Below are positions 34,101-46,300 of a stretch of DNA of 64,000 bases, one piece after another. The notes beneath the pieces are model-generated. The model saw only the letters and a list, made by a program, of their open reading frames with translations, was not told where the DNA came from and did no database searches. The position numbers and the translations under genes were made by a program. Source of the DNA: Anaeramoeba ignava (Eukaryota > Metamonada > Anaeramoebidae); assembly GCA_028826165.1 (NCBI GenBank), contig JAPDFW010000053.1, forward strand, positions 582,501-646,500, given 5' to 3'. Each line of letters starts with the position of its first letter. Position 1 is the first letter of the stretch.

Positions 34101-35151
34101 ATGCAAAAACAAATCAAAATGAAACTGCTTTACATTTTGTTTGTAAATTTAATTCAATATCAATTATTGAATATTTGATTTCCAAAGGAATTGATATAAA
34201 TGCAAAAACTAAATATAATGAAACAGTTCTTTCTTTATCAATTAAAAATGAAAATGAAAATTTAATCAAATTTTTATTAATGAATGATATTGATATTGAT
34301 TCTTTGAAACAAAATCAAATTACAAATCAATTTATTAATTTATTTTTCCAAATTTATTCAATTAATCAAGATTTGAATAATTTATTAAAATCAAATAATC
34401 AATTTTCAGATTTAATAATTCAATCAAATGATTCATTTAAATTTAAAGTTCATAAATTAATATTATTAACAAGATTTGATAATAATGAATTAATTTTACA
34501 AAAATTTATTAATAATTGTTATCAAAAATCAAAAAAAGAAATTGAAATTATTTTAAATTTTATTTATACTGGATTTTATAATTTTGATAAATTTACTGAA
34601 AAATTAAATTATAAAATTAATCAAAATCAAAATCAAAATGAAAATGAAAATGAAAATCAAAATCAAAATCAAAATGAAAATGAAAATGAAAATGAAAATG
34701 AAAAATGAAATTATTTATAATTTTTTTAAAGAAATTGAAATTGATTCAAAATGGATTGAAAATAAAAAAGGAAGAAAAGGAATAATAAAAGATTTATCCA
34801 AATTATATAAAGAAAATGAAACAAAAGATTTTACAATTATTGTTTCAGAAGAAAAACAAATTAAAGTTCATAAATTAATATTAATAATAAGAAGTGAATT
34901 ATTTAAAGCAATGTTTGAATTAAATATTCAAGATTTATCAAATAAAGTTCATGATTATTCAAAAAAATCAAATGAAACAATTCAATCAATTAATTTATTT
35001 TTTTTATCATGATAAATTTAATAATGAAGAAGAAATTATTAAAAAAATTAATGAAGAAACAATTTCAGAAGAATTTGAAGATTTAAAAGATTATTATCAA
35101 TTAAATCAAAATTCAATTATTGATTTAATTTTAAAAGAATTAAAAATTTAA
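31188..35151 (+). CDS. Ankyrin-array tandem-BTB protein, array copy 2 (four indels)
   Basis: Same architecture as copy 1: MNKIYEIIKENKIEKIKEII start, about 29 ankyrin repeats of 33 residues, BTB-1 (FSDLIIQSND, KVHKLILLTRF), Asn/Glu/Gln spacer, BTB-2 (GRKGIIKDLSKLY, KVHKLILIIRSELFKAMF) and the LILKELKI end. Disruptions relative to sister copies: -2 near 32597-32601 (GCAAACA for GCAAAAACA), +1 near 34085 (TCTAAATGG), +1 near 34702 in the Asn/Glu spacer, +1 near 34985 (TCAATCAATT). The net of +1 agrees with the span of 3964 nt. The first open stretch alone (31188-32642) encodes 484 residues. The three later copies share the residue change NQ-I/N-IKEI near residue 24. Expressed product, if any, depends on whether these indels are real. 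Confidence 0.7.
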
Positions 35152-35263
35152 ATTTTTTTTTAATTTTTTCATTTTTTTCATTTTTTTTCTTTTCAAATTT
35201 AATAAACAAAATAAAAACAATAAAATTAATAAATAAAAACAAAAACAAAAACAAAATAAAAAA
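35152..35263 (+). promoter_or_regulatory. Array spacer, second copy
   Basis: Near-identical to 31076-31187, with the same T-rich 3' flank and CAAAAACAAAAACAAAATAAA leader just before the ATG. Confidence 0.6.
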
Positions 35264-38200
35264 ATGAATAAAATTTATGAAATAATAAAAGAAAATAAAA
35301 TTGAAAAAATAAAAGAAATAATAAACCAAAATATAAAAGAAATTAAAAAAAAAGAAAAAAATAAAATAATAAAATATTCAATAAAACAAAAATTAAATAA
35401 AGAAATAATTGAATATTTAATAACAAAATTAATAAATAATAATGATAATATTAATATTAATAATATTAAAGATAAAAAAAGAAGAAATTTATTACATATT
35501 TCAATTAAAAATAAATCAAAAATTGAAATTATTGAATTATTAATTTCTAAAAAAATTAATATTAATGAAAAAGATAAAAAAGGAAAAACTGCTTTACATT
35601 TTGCATCTAAATATAATTCAATTCCAGTTATCGAATTATTAATTTCCAAAGGAATTAATATTAATTCAAGAACAATAAAAAATAAAACTGCTTTACATTT
35701 TGCTTGTAAATATAATTCAATTCAAGTTATTGAATACTTAATTTCTAAAGGATTTAATATTAATTCAAAAACTGAAGATAATGAAACAATATTGCATTTT
35801 GCATGCAAAAGAAATACACTTGAAGTTATTGAATATTTAATTTCAAAAGGAATTGATATTGATTCAAGAACAATAAATAATGAAACTGTTTTACATTTTG
35901 CATGTCAAAATAATTCAATTCAAGTTATTGAATATTTAATTTCAAAAGGATTAACTGTTAAAGAAACATCAATTGATAATATAACATCATTACATTATGC
36001 TTGTAAAAGAAATACACTTGAAGTTATTAAATATTTAATTTCTAAAGGAATTGATATTAATGTAAAAACAAAAATGAATGAAAATGCTTTACATTTTGCA
36101 TGTAAAAATAATTCAATTAAAGTTATTGAATATTTGATTTCAAAAGGAATTGATATTAAAGAAAAAACAAGATGGAACAAAACAGCTTTACATTATGCCT
36201 GTCGAGATAATTCACTTAAAGTTATTGAATATTTGATTTCAAAAGGAATTGATATTAATACAACAACAAGATGGAATAAAACTGCTTTACATTATGCTTG
36301 CAAAAACAATAAACTTGAAGTTATTGATTATTTAATCTTAAAAGAAGCTGATATTAATGCAACAACTGAAGATAATGAAACTACTTTACATTTAGCTTGT
36401 AAATACAACTCTATTAAAGTTATTGAATATTTAATCTCAAAAGGAATTGATATCAATACAACAACAAAATGGAATGAAACTGCGTTACATTATGCTTGCA
36501 AATATAATGCACCATTTAAAGTTATTAAATATTTAATTTCCAAAGGAATTGATATTAATGAAAAAACATATAAAAATCAAACACTTTTACATTTAATTTG
36601 TGAAAAGATCACATCACTTGAAGTTATTGAATATTTGATTTCCAAAGGAATTGATATCTATGAAAAAACCAAATATAATGAAACAGTTTTACATTACGCT
36701 TGTCAAAATAATTCACTTGAAGTTATTAAATATTTAATTTCAAAAGGAATTGATATTAATGCAAAAACAAGGTGGAATGAAACAATATTACATTTAGCTT
36801 GCCAAAATAATTCAATTGAAGTTATTAAATATTTAATTTCAAAAGGACTTGATATTAATGCAAAAAGTGAAGATCATGAAACACCTCTACATTTTGCTTG
36901 CCGAAATAAATCACTTCAAATAGTTCAATATTTAGTTGAAAAAGGAGTTGATATTAATGCAAAATCAGATTTCAATGAAACTGCTTTACATGTTGCTTGC
37001 TGGATGAATTCACTTGAAGTTATTAAATATTTAATTTCTAAAGGACTTGATATTAATGCAAAAACAGATAGAAATCAAACACCTTTATATGTAGCTTTAA
37101 ATTTAAATTCATTTCAAGTTATTGAATATTTAGTTGAAAAAGGAATTGATATAAATGCATTAACAGATCAAAATGAAACTGCTTTACATCTAGCTTCTCA
37201 AAATAATTCAGCAATTAAAGTTATCGAATATTTAATTTCCAAAGGAATTAATATTAATGCATTAACAAGTATTAATGAAACTGCTTTACATTATGCTTGT
37301 GAAAATAATTCATCAATTGAGCTTATAAAATATTTAATTTCTAAAGGAATTGATATTAATGCAAAAACAATAAATAATGAAACAATTTTGCACATTGCTT
37401 GCAAAAACAAATTATCTTTTGAAATTATTGAATATTTAGTTGAAAAAGGAATTGATATAAATGAAAAAACAAATCAAAATCAAACTGCTTTACATTTATG
37501 CTTGTCAATACAATTCATCATTTGAAGTTATCAAATATTTGATTGAAAAAGGAATTGATATAAATGAAAAAACAAATCAAAACGAAACACTTTTACATTT
37601 ATCTTGTCAAAACAATCCTTCATTGAAAGTTGTTGAATATTTAGTTGAAAAAGGAATTGATATTAATGCAAAAACAAATCAAAACCAAACTGCTTTACAT
37701 TTTGCTTGTAAAAACAATTCATTTGAAGTTATTGAATATTTAGCTTGAAAAAGGAATTGATATAAATACAAAAACAAATAATAATGAAACTGCTTTACAT
37801 TTTGCTTGTAAAAACAATTCATCACTTCAAATTATCAAATATTTGATTGAAAAAGGAATTGATATTAATGCAAAAACAAATCAAAATGAAACTGCTTTAC
37901 ATTTTGCTTGTCAAGATAATTCAATTCATATTGTCAAATATTTGATTGAAAAAGGAATTGATATAAAAGAAAAAACAAATCAAAATGAAACTGCTTTACA
38001 TTTTGCTTGTGAAAACAATTTTTTCCAACTTATACAATGTTTAATTTCTAATGGAATTGATATTAATGCAAAAACAAATAAAAATCAAACTGCTTTACAT
38101 TTTGCTTGTCAAAATAATCCTTCATTAAAAGTTATTAACTATTTAATTTCAAAAGGAATTGATATTAATGCAAAAACAAATCAAAATGAAACTGCTTTAC

Positions 38201-39237
38201 ATTTTGTTTGTCAATTCAATTCAATTAAAGTTATTGAATATTTGATTTCAAATGGAATTGATATAAATGCAAAAACAAATAGAAATGAAACAGTTCTTTC
38301 TTTATCAATTAAAAATGAAAATGAAAATTTAATCAAATTTTTATTAATGAATGATATTGATATTGATTCTTTGAAACAAAATCAAATTACAAATCAATTT
38401 ATTAATTTATTTTTCCAAATTTATTCAATTAATCAAGATTTGAATAATTTATTAAAATCAAATAATCAATTTTCAGATTTAATAATTCAATCAAATGATT
38501 CATTTAAATTTAAAGTTCATAAATTAATATTATTAACAAGATTTGATAATAATGAATTAATTTTACAAAAATTTATTAATAATTGTTATCAAAAATCAAA
38601 AAAAGAAATTGAAATTATTTTAAATTTTATTTATACTGGATTTTATAATTTTGATAAATTTACTGAAAAATTAAATTATAAAATTAATCAAAATGAAAAT
38701 CAAAATGAAAATCAAAATCAAAATCAAAATGAAAATGAAAATGAAAATCAAATTGAAAATCAAAATGAAAATCAAAATCAAAATGAAAATGAAAATGAAA
38801 TTATTTATAATTTTTTTAAAGAAATTGAAATTGATTCAAAATGGATTGAAAATAAAAAAGGAAGAAAAGGAATAATAAAAGATTTATCCAAATTATATAA
38901 AGAAAATGAAACAAAAGATTTTACAATTATTGTTTCAGAAGAAAAACAAATTAAAGTTCATAAATTAATATTAATAATAAGAAGTGAATTATTTAAAGCA
39001 ATGTTTGAATTAAATATTCAAGATTTATCAAATAAAGTTCATGATTATTCAAAAAAATCAAATGAAACAATTAATCAATTAATTTATTTTTATCATGATA
39101 AATTTAATAATGAAGAAGAAATTATTAAAAAAATTAATGAAGAAATAATTTCAGAAGAATTTGAAGATTTAAAAGATTATTATCAATTAAATCAAAATTC
39201 AATAATTGATTTAATTTTAAAAGAATTAAAAATTTAA
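35264..39237 (+). CDS. Ankyrin-array tandem-BTB protein, array copy 3 (two indels)
   Basis: The frame is open from the ATG for 753 codons (to 37525), the longest undisturbed ankyrin stretch of the first three copies. Repeats keep the 33-residue period, with changes concentrated in the tip (INAKT-xxxx-ETALH) and the residues after C (ACQNNS, ACKYNA, ACRDNS). Two insertions break the frame: +1 at about 37494 (CATTTATGCT for CATTATGCT) and +1 at about 37746 (TTTAGCTTGAA for TTTAGTTGAA). From 37750 the frame is open through BTB-1, the NENQNE spacer and BTB-2 to the TAA at 39237. Span 3974 nt, two over a multiple of three, as expected. In BTB-2 it has TINQLIYFYHDK where sisters have TIQQLIYFFYHDK. 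Otherwise the BTB part is nearly identical to the other copies. Confidence 0.72.
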
Positions 39238-39344
39238 TTTTTAATTTTTCATTTTTCATTTTTTTTCATTTTTCAAATTTAATAAACAAAATAAAAACAA
39301 TAAAATTAATAAACAAAAACAAAAACAAAAACAAAATAAAAAAA
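39238..39344 (+). promoter_or_regulatory. Array spacer, third copy
   Basis: A slightly shortened version of the spacer between copies 1/2 and 2/3 (107 bp), with the same A-rich leader before ATG at 39345. Confidence 0.55.
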
Positions 39345-42300
39345 ATGAATAAAATTTATGAAATAATAAAAGAAAATAAAATTGAAAAAATAAAAGAAAT
39401 AATAAACCAAAATTATAAAAGAAATTAAAAAAAAAGAAAAAAATAAAATAATAAAATATTCAATAAAACAAAAATTAAATAAAGAAATAATTGAATATTT
39501 AATAACAAAATTAATAAATAATGATGATGATGATAATAATATTAATAATATTAAAGATAAAAAAAGAAGAAATTTATTACATATTTCAATTAAAAATAAA
39601 TCAAAAATTGAAATTATTGAATTATTAATTTCCAAAAAAATTAATATTAATGAAAAAGATAAAAAAGGAAAAACTGCTTTACATTTTGCATCTAAATATA
39701 ATTCAATTCCAGTTATCGAATTATTAATTTCCAAAGGAATTGATATTAATTCAAAAGCAACATGGAATGAAACTGCTTTACATTTTGCATGTAAAAGGAA
39801 TACAATCCAAGTTATTGAATACTTAATTTCTAAAGGATTTAATATTAATTCAAAAACTGAAGATAATGAAACAATATTACATTTTGCATGTAAAAGGAAT
39901 ACAATTGAAGTTATTGAATATTTAATTTCAAAAGGAATTGATATTGATTCAAGAACAGATAAAAATGAAACTGTTTTACATTTTGCATGTCAAAATAATT
40001 CAATTCAAGTTATTGAATATTTAATTTCAAAAGGAATTGATATTAAATCAAAAACAAATCAAAATCAAACTGCTTTACATTATGCTTGCAAAAAGAATTC
40101 ACTTGAAGTTATTAAATATTTGATTTCAAAAGGAATTGATATTAATGCAAAAACAAATGAAGATGAAACTGCTTTACATTTTGCTTGTAAAAACAATTCA
40201 ATTAAAGTTATTGAATATTTAATTTCAAAAGGAATTGATATTAATGCAAAAACAAGATGGAATGAAACAGTTTTAAATTATGCATGCAAAAGAAATACAA
40301 TCCAAGTTATTGAATATTTAATCTCAAAAGGAATTGATATCAATACAACAACAAGATGGAATGAAACAATTTTACATTTTGCATCTAAAAATAATTCTGT
40401 TCAAGTTATTGAATATTTAATTTCCAAAGGAATTGATATTAAAGAAAAAACAAGATGGAATGAAACTGCTTTACATTATGCTTGCAAATATAATGCACCA
40501 TTTAAAGTTATTAAATATTTAATTTCCAAAGGAATTGATATTAATGAGAAAACTAGTAGAAACAAAACACTTTTACATTTAATTTGTCAAAGCACTACAA
40601 CAGTTGAAGTTATTGAATATTTGATTTCCAAAGGAATTGATGTTAATGCGATAACGAATAACAATGAAACACTTTTACATTATGCTTGTGAAAATAATTC
40701 AGTTGAAGTTATTGAATATTTGATTTCCAAAGGAATTGATATTAATGCAAAAACAAAATGGAATGAAACAGTTTTACATTTAGCTTGTCAAAATAATTCA
40801 ATTGAAGTTATTGAATATTTAATTTCAAAAGGAATTGATATTAATGCAAAAGATGATGAAGATGAAACTGCTTTACATTTAGCTTGTCAAAATAATTCAA
40901 TTGAAGTTGTTAAATATTTAATCTCCAAAGGAATTGATATTAATGCAAAAACAAATCAAAATCAAACTGCTTTACATGTTGCTTGTGAAAATAATTCATC
41001 AATTAAAGTTATTGAATATTTGATTGAAAAAGGAATTGATATTAATGCAAAAACAGATAGTAATGAAACTGCTTTACATTTAGCTTGTCAGAACAATTTA
41101 TCATTTGAAATTATTAAATATTTGATTGAAAAAGGAATTGATCTTAATATATTAACAGATCAAAATGAAACAGCTTTACATGTTGCTTGTAAAAATAATT
41201 CATCACTTGAGCTTATTGAATATTTAATTTCCAAAGGGGTTGATATTAATGCAAAAACAGATAATAACAAAACAGCTTTACATTATGTTTGTCAAAACAA
41301 TTCATCAATTGAGGTTATCAAATATTTAATTGAAAAAGGAATTGATATTAATGCAAAATCAAATCAAAATCAAACAGCTTTACATTTTGCTTGTCAATAC
41401 AATTCATCAATTGAAATTATTAAGTATTTAATTGAAAAAGGAATTGATATTAATGAAAAAACAGATAATAATGAAACACTCTTACATTTTGCTTCTCAAA
41501 ACAATTCATCAATTGAGCTTATTAAGTATTTAATTTCCAAAGGAATTGATATTAATGCAAAAACAAATCAAAATGAAACTGCTTTACATTATGTTTGTGA
41601 ACAAAACCCATCACTTGAATTAATTGAATATTTGGTTGAAAAAGGAATTGATATTAATACAAAAACAAATTATAATAAAACTGCTTTACATTTTGCTTGT
41701 CAATATGATTTACCTCTTCAAATTATTCAATATTTAGTTGAAAAAGGAATTGATATTAATGCAAAAACAAATAGAAATCAAAATGCTTTACATTTTACTT
41801 GTCAATACGATTCATCATTTGAAACTATTAAATATTTGGTTGAAAAAGGAATTGATATTAATGCAAAAACAAATCAAAATGAAACTGCTTTACATTTTGC
41901 TTGTCAAGATAATTCAATTCATATTGTTAAATATTTAATTTCCAATGGAATTGATATAAATACAAAAACCAATAGTGGTGAAACTGCTTTACATTTTGCT
42001 TGTGAAAACAATTTTTTCCAAGTTATACAATGTTTAATTTCAAATGGAATTGATATTAATGCAAAAACAAATAGAAATCAAACTGCTTTACATGTTGCTT
42101 GTCTATATAATCCTTCATTAAAAGTTATTAAATATTTAATTTCTAAAGGAATTGATATTAATGCAAAAACCAATAAAAAGCAAACTGCTTTACATTTTGC
42201 TTGCAAATTCAATTCAATACCAATTATTGAATATTTGATTTCCAAAGGAATTGATATAAATGCAAAAACCATTAATAATGAAACAGTTCTTTCTTTATCA

Positions 42301-43191
42301 ATTAAAAATGAAAATGAAAATTTAATCAAATTTTTATTAATGAATGATATTGATATTGATTCTTTAAAACAAAATCAAATTACAAATCAATTTATTAATT
42401 TATTTTTCCAAATTTATTCAATTAATCAAGATATGAATAATTTATTAAAATCAAATAATCAATTTTCAGATTTAATAATTCAATCAAATGATTCATTTAA
42501 ATTTAAAGTTCATAAATTAATATTATTAACAAGATTTGATAATAATGAATTAATTTTACAAAAATTTATTAATAATTGTTATCAAAAATCAAAAAAAGAA
42601 ATTGAAATTATTTTAAATTTTATTTATACTGGATTTTATAATTTTGATAAATTTATTGAAAAATTAAATTATAAAATTAATCAAAAGAAAATGAAAATGA
42701 AAATGCAAAATGAAAATGAAAATGAAAATGAAAATGAAAATGAAAAAGAAATTATTTATAATTTTTTTAAAGAAATTGAAATTGATTCAAAATGGATTGA
42801 AAATAAAAAAGGAAGAAAAGGAATAATAAAAGATTTATCAAAATTATATAAAGAAAATGAAACAAAAGATTTTACAATTATTGTTTCAGAAGAAAAAGAA
42901 ATTAAAGTTCATAAATTAATATTAATAATAAGAAGTGAATTATTTAAAGCAATGTTTGAATTAAATATTCAAGATTTATCAAATAAAGTTCATGATTATT
43001 CAAAAAAATCAAATGAAACAATTCAACAATTAATTTATTTCTTTTATCATGATAAATTTAATAATGAAGAAGAAATTATTAAAAAAATTAATGAAGAAAC
43101 AATTTCAGAAGAATTTGAAGATTTAAAAGATTATTATCAATTAAATCAAAATTCAATAATTGATTTAATTTTAAAAGAATTAAAAATTTAA
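39345..43191 (+). CDS. Ankyrin-array tandem-BTB protein, array copy 4 (one indel)
   Basis: Closest to intact. A single extra base near 39411-39415 (CCAAAATTATAAAAG versus CCAAAATATAAAAG) shifts the frame 23 codons after the ATG; from there the correct frame is open to the TAA at 43191, and an in-frame ATG at 40120 gives 1023 residues without any break. It has about 28 ankyrin repeats, BTB-1 (FSDLIIQSND, KVHKLILLTRF), a spacer that reads NQKKMKMKMQNENENEN (a local rearrangement of the Asn/Glu spacer) and BTB-2 (GRKGIIKDLSKLY, IKVHKLILIIRSELFKAMF). The middle repeats (41000-41700) contain double-Ser forms, NNSSIKVIEYL and NNSSIEIIKYL, inserting one residue and giving 34-residue units. The gene converges with the diverged ankyrin-BTB gene 111 bp away. 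Confidence 0.78.
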
Positions 43192-43302
43192 ATTTATTTT
43201 TTAAAATCTTTTATTTCGAAAAATAAAAATTAAAAGAAAAAGGAAAAGGAAAAGGAAAAAGAAAATTATTGTTTTTGAATTTAAAAATTAAAAATTAAAA
43301 AT
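43192..43302. terminator. Convergent intergenic region between ankyrin-BTB genes
   Basis: 111 bp of A/T runs with a GGAAAAGGAAAAGGAAAA stretch between converging stop codons. No specific polyadenylation signal beyond A/T-rich sequence is obvious. Confidence 0.35.
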
Positions 43303-46300
43303 TTAAATCAAATCTTGAATTTTGAAATAATCTGGATGAGAAAAGTATCTATAAATCTTTTCAATATATAAATCAATTGATGAATTAATATTTAATTGAT
43401 AATAATCCTTTGCATCTTGAATTTCTTTGATAAGATCTTCAGGAAAATCTTGTAGATAGTCATTATAAATAAAGAAAACCAAGTGTTGAAAAGTTTTGAA
43501 AGAATGAGATCCATAATTATTAACTTGATTTGAATCATCATTGACACTAATAAACATTCCATGAAAAAGATCAGATCTTGCACAAAGAACCAAACGATGA
43601 ACTTTGATTTTTTCTCCTTCTGATTCAAATATAACTGTGAAATCCTTAGTTTTTTCATCAGTATAAAGTTTTCTCAAATCTCTTAATAATCCAATTTTTC
43701 CTCTTTTTTGAAATTCCCAATTTTCATTAAATCCAATATTTGTGGCTATTTCTTGAATATCTTTTTTGTTTTGGAAATAATTTTCAATATTGATTCTTCC
43801 TGAATAAAGAAATTCCATGAAAATTGTTGCTTTTTTAACATCAATTTTTCCCATTTCATTTACAAAATTTTTCATATTTGCTTCTCCTATTCTTAATTCT
43901 ATAATTAATTTATGAGCAGATAATTTTCCATCTAAACATTGAATATTGTAATCAACTAATTCTTGTCTTTTAAATAATTCTAAGAAATCGTCTTGATAAC
44001 TACTAAAAGTTTTCATTAAGATTTTTGTATCTGCTTTCAAGACATTAAGTTTCTCTTGCTAAATAAAACGAATATTTTTAAATATTATTAAATATTTTTA
44101 AATATTTTTGAATATTAAATATTTTAAATATTTTTAAATATTTTTAAATATTTTTAAATATTATTAAATATTATTAAATATTTTTAAATAATATTAAATA
44201 TTATTAAATATTTTTGAATAATTTTGATTATTTTTATATATTTACAGTAACATATTTTTGATCAGCTCCATACCAAAGAAGTAAACCAATAATTTTTATT
44301 GAATCACTTTGCTTTAAAGAAAAAAGAAATGAACTGTTTTTTAAAGAAGGTCTGTTTGGATCTGCACCTGCTTTTAATAGCTCATGAATTTGTTCAAAAT
44401 AATCTTGATAATAGTAATATTTTTGAACCAAATACTTCAATTCAGTTGAATGTTTATTATTGATTTGATCAACTTTATATCCATTTTGTAATAAAATTTT
44501 CATTGATTCCAAATTGGGTGAATAACTTTCACAAATAAAATGCATTGGCGTATTTTTATCTTGATTCAATGCATTCACATCTGGTTTGAGACTCATCATT
44601 AAGTGAATAAGTTCTGTTTGTTTTGGGTCGTATCTGCATATTTCATGAAGTATTGTGTTGTTTTGAGGAAGAAGTAAATTTGGATCAATAAGTTTTCTTT
44701 TGAAAAAAACTTTCATAAAATCAAATTTTGTTGAATAAGAAATTGGGAAAAAAAGACGAAGACATTTCTTAATGCTTTTTTCAGAAGGTTTCTTATCAAG
44801 CAATGATTCAAGTGTTTGGACATTTTGAATATGTCCTTTTATATAATGAAAAACTGCAATATTTCCATCAATATCTCTTAAATTTGTGTCGATATTTTTG
44901 CCAATCAAATATTCAATAAAGGCGTTAGAATAATAGTTTTTTTTCAAAGTGAAAGTCAAAGCATTTTCCTTGACCGAATTAATGTGATGAATATCTGCGC
45001 CTTTTTCTTCAAGAAAATCAGCTATTCTTGGAGCTAATTCGCTGATTTCGTTTCCATTTACACTTTCTCCAAGATAAAAATACGCGGTATTTCCATCATT
45101 ATCGACCATATTCAAATCTGCGCCTTTTTCAATCAAGAAACTGACTAATTCAAGCGATGTTGGTGAGCGACAAGCAAGCATTAATGGTGTCTGTTTTTTG
45201 AGCGATATTGAGTTGATTTTACTTCCTTTTTGAAGAAGAAGATCCACAACATTTGCCGGGTAATTTCCTGAACAAACAAGATGAAGTGGTGAATAAAATG
45301 AATTGGGAACTTTTTCAATTTCCATTCCAAAATCAAGAAAAGTTTCAACAGTAATTATGCTATTTGAATTCAAATAAATCTCCTGGAATAACTTGTTCAA
45401 ATCTATTTCCAGTTTATTTGCTTTTTCAAGAACAAGACTTAATAACTCTTTATTTTTTATTACAGTTCTTGTTATGTATATTAAGTTTGATTCTGGGATT
45501 TTTTCCTGGCTCAAATAATCCCCATAAATTTTTTTTAAATCCTCAATATTGTTCTCATTAATTTTGGAAGAAATTTTATTGTAAAAATTCAAAGTTGTGC
45601 AAATTTTGACTTTCATCAATTTATACATGTCAATCAAATCATTATTGAAATTGTAATTGGAAATAATGTAATCAAAAGCTGTTCGACGGTTATAATTTTG
45701 GAAAATAGGATCTGCTCCTAAATCAACGAGTAATTTGATCAAATCAATTTTAACTTGTTTTTGGCAAATAATAATAAGTGGAGTGCTTCTATTGGCTGTA
45801 TCAGGTTGATTTATATCGACTCCCAAATCAACTAAATATTTGATAACTTCAGGTCGAGCAGGAGATACATCGACTTCTCTGAGAAGCACTTTTTTCTTCA
45901 TTTCTTCTGTTAAAGCTCCCTTTGAAACAGCCAATTTGAGATTTTCCAAATTTACTTTTTTGGAAATCAAATATTCAAGTTCGTTTTTCCATTTAGCTCC
46001 ATTTTCAAAAGCAAAACCAATCATTTCTGAATTAATAGATTTCTGCGTAAAAAGATGACATAAAAAAGTCATTCCTTCTCGATCCTCTTGATTAATTTCA
46101 GCTCCATTTTGAATCAAAAATTTGAGTACTTCGATATTATCATTATATATTCCTGCTGCATGAAGAAGATTTCTTGAATGAATATCCTTTATTTTTGGAT
46201 CGGCTCCATTTTCAATTAAAATTCTCATAATTTCGATTGGACTTTTATGGCGAATTGAGTGCCAAATGGGAGTTTGATTCATTTTATCTCCTTTATCTAT

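Larger units (their letters stand above)
27420..42300 (+). repeat. 99-bp ankyrin coding minisatellite shared by four genes
   Basis: More than one hundred 99-bp (some 102-bp) units in four blocks (about 27420-30050, 31400-34230, 35480-38300, 39560-42280). The unit is strongly conserved at DNA level, for example GGAATTGATATTAATGC and GAAACTGCTTTACATT recur in nearly every unit. Blocks are separated by the BTB-coding segments and spacers. Confidence 0.85.

Noticed and set aside
27216..39413. Programmed ribosomal frameshifting as an explanation for breaks in the ankyrin genes
   Set aside because: Breaks are at different places in each copy, of both signs, and lack a common slippery heptamer, which does not fit a programmed mechanism.
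27028..42329. Minus-strand ORFs with SIPLEIKYSIT repeats across the ankyrin array
   Set aside because: Antisense of the 99-bp ankyrin units; open only because of their low complexity.
44059..44245. Separate genes for the ankyrin and BTB parts on the minus strand
   Set aside because: Donor GTAAAT and acceptor TTTAG join them in phase 0, and four homologues encode both parts in one frame.
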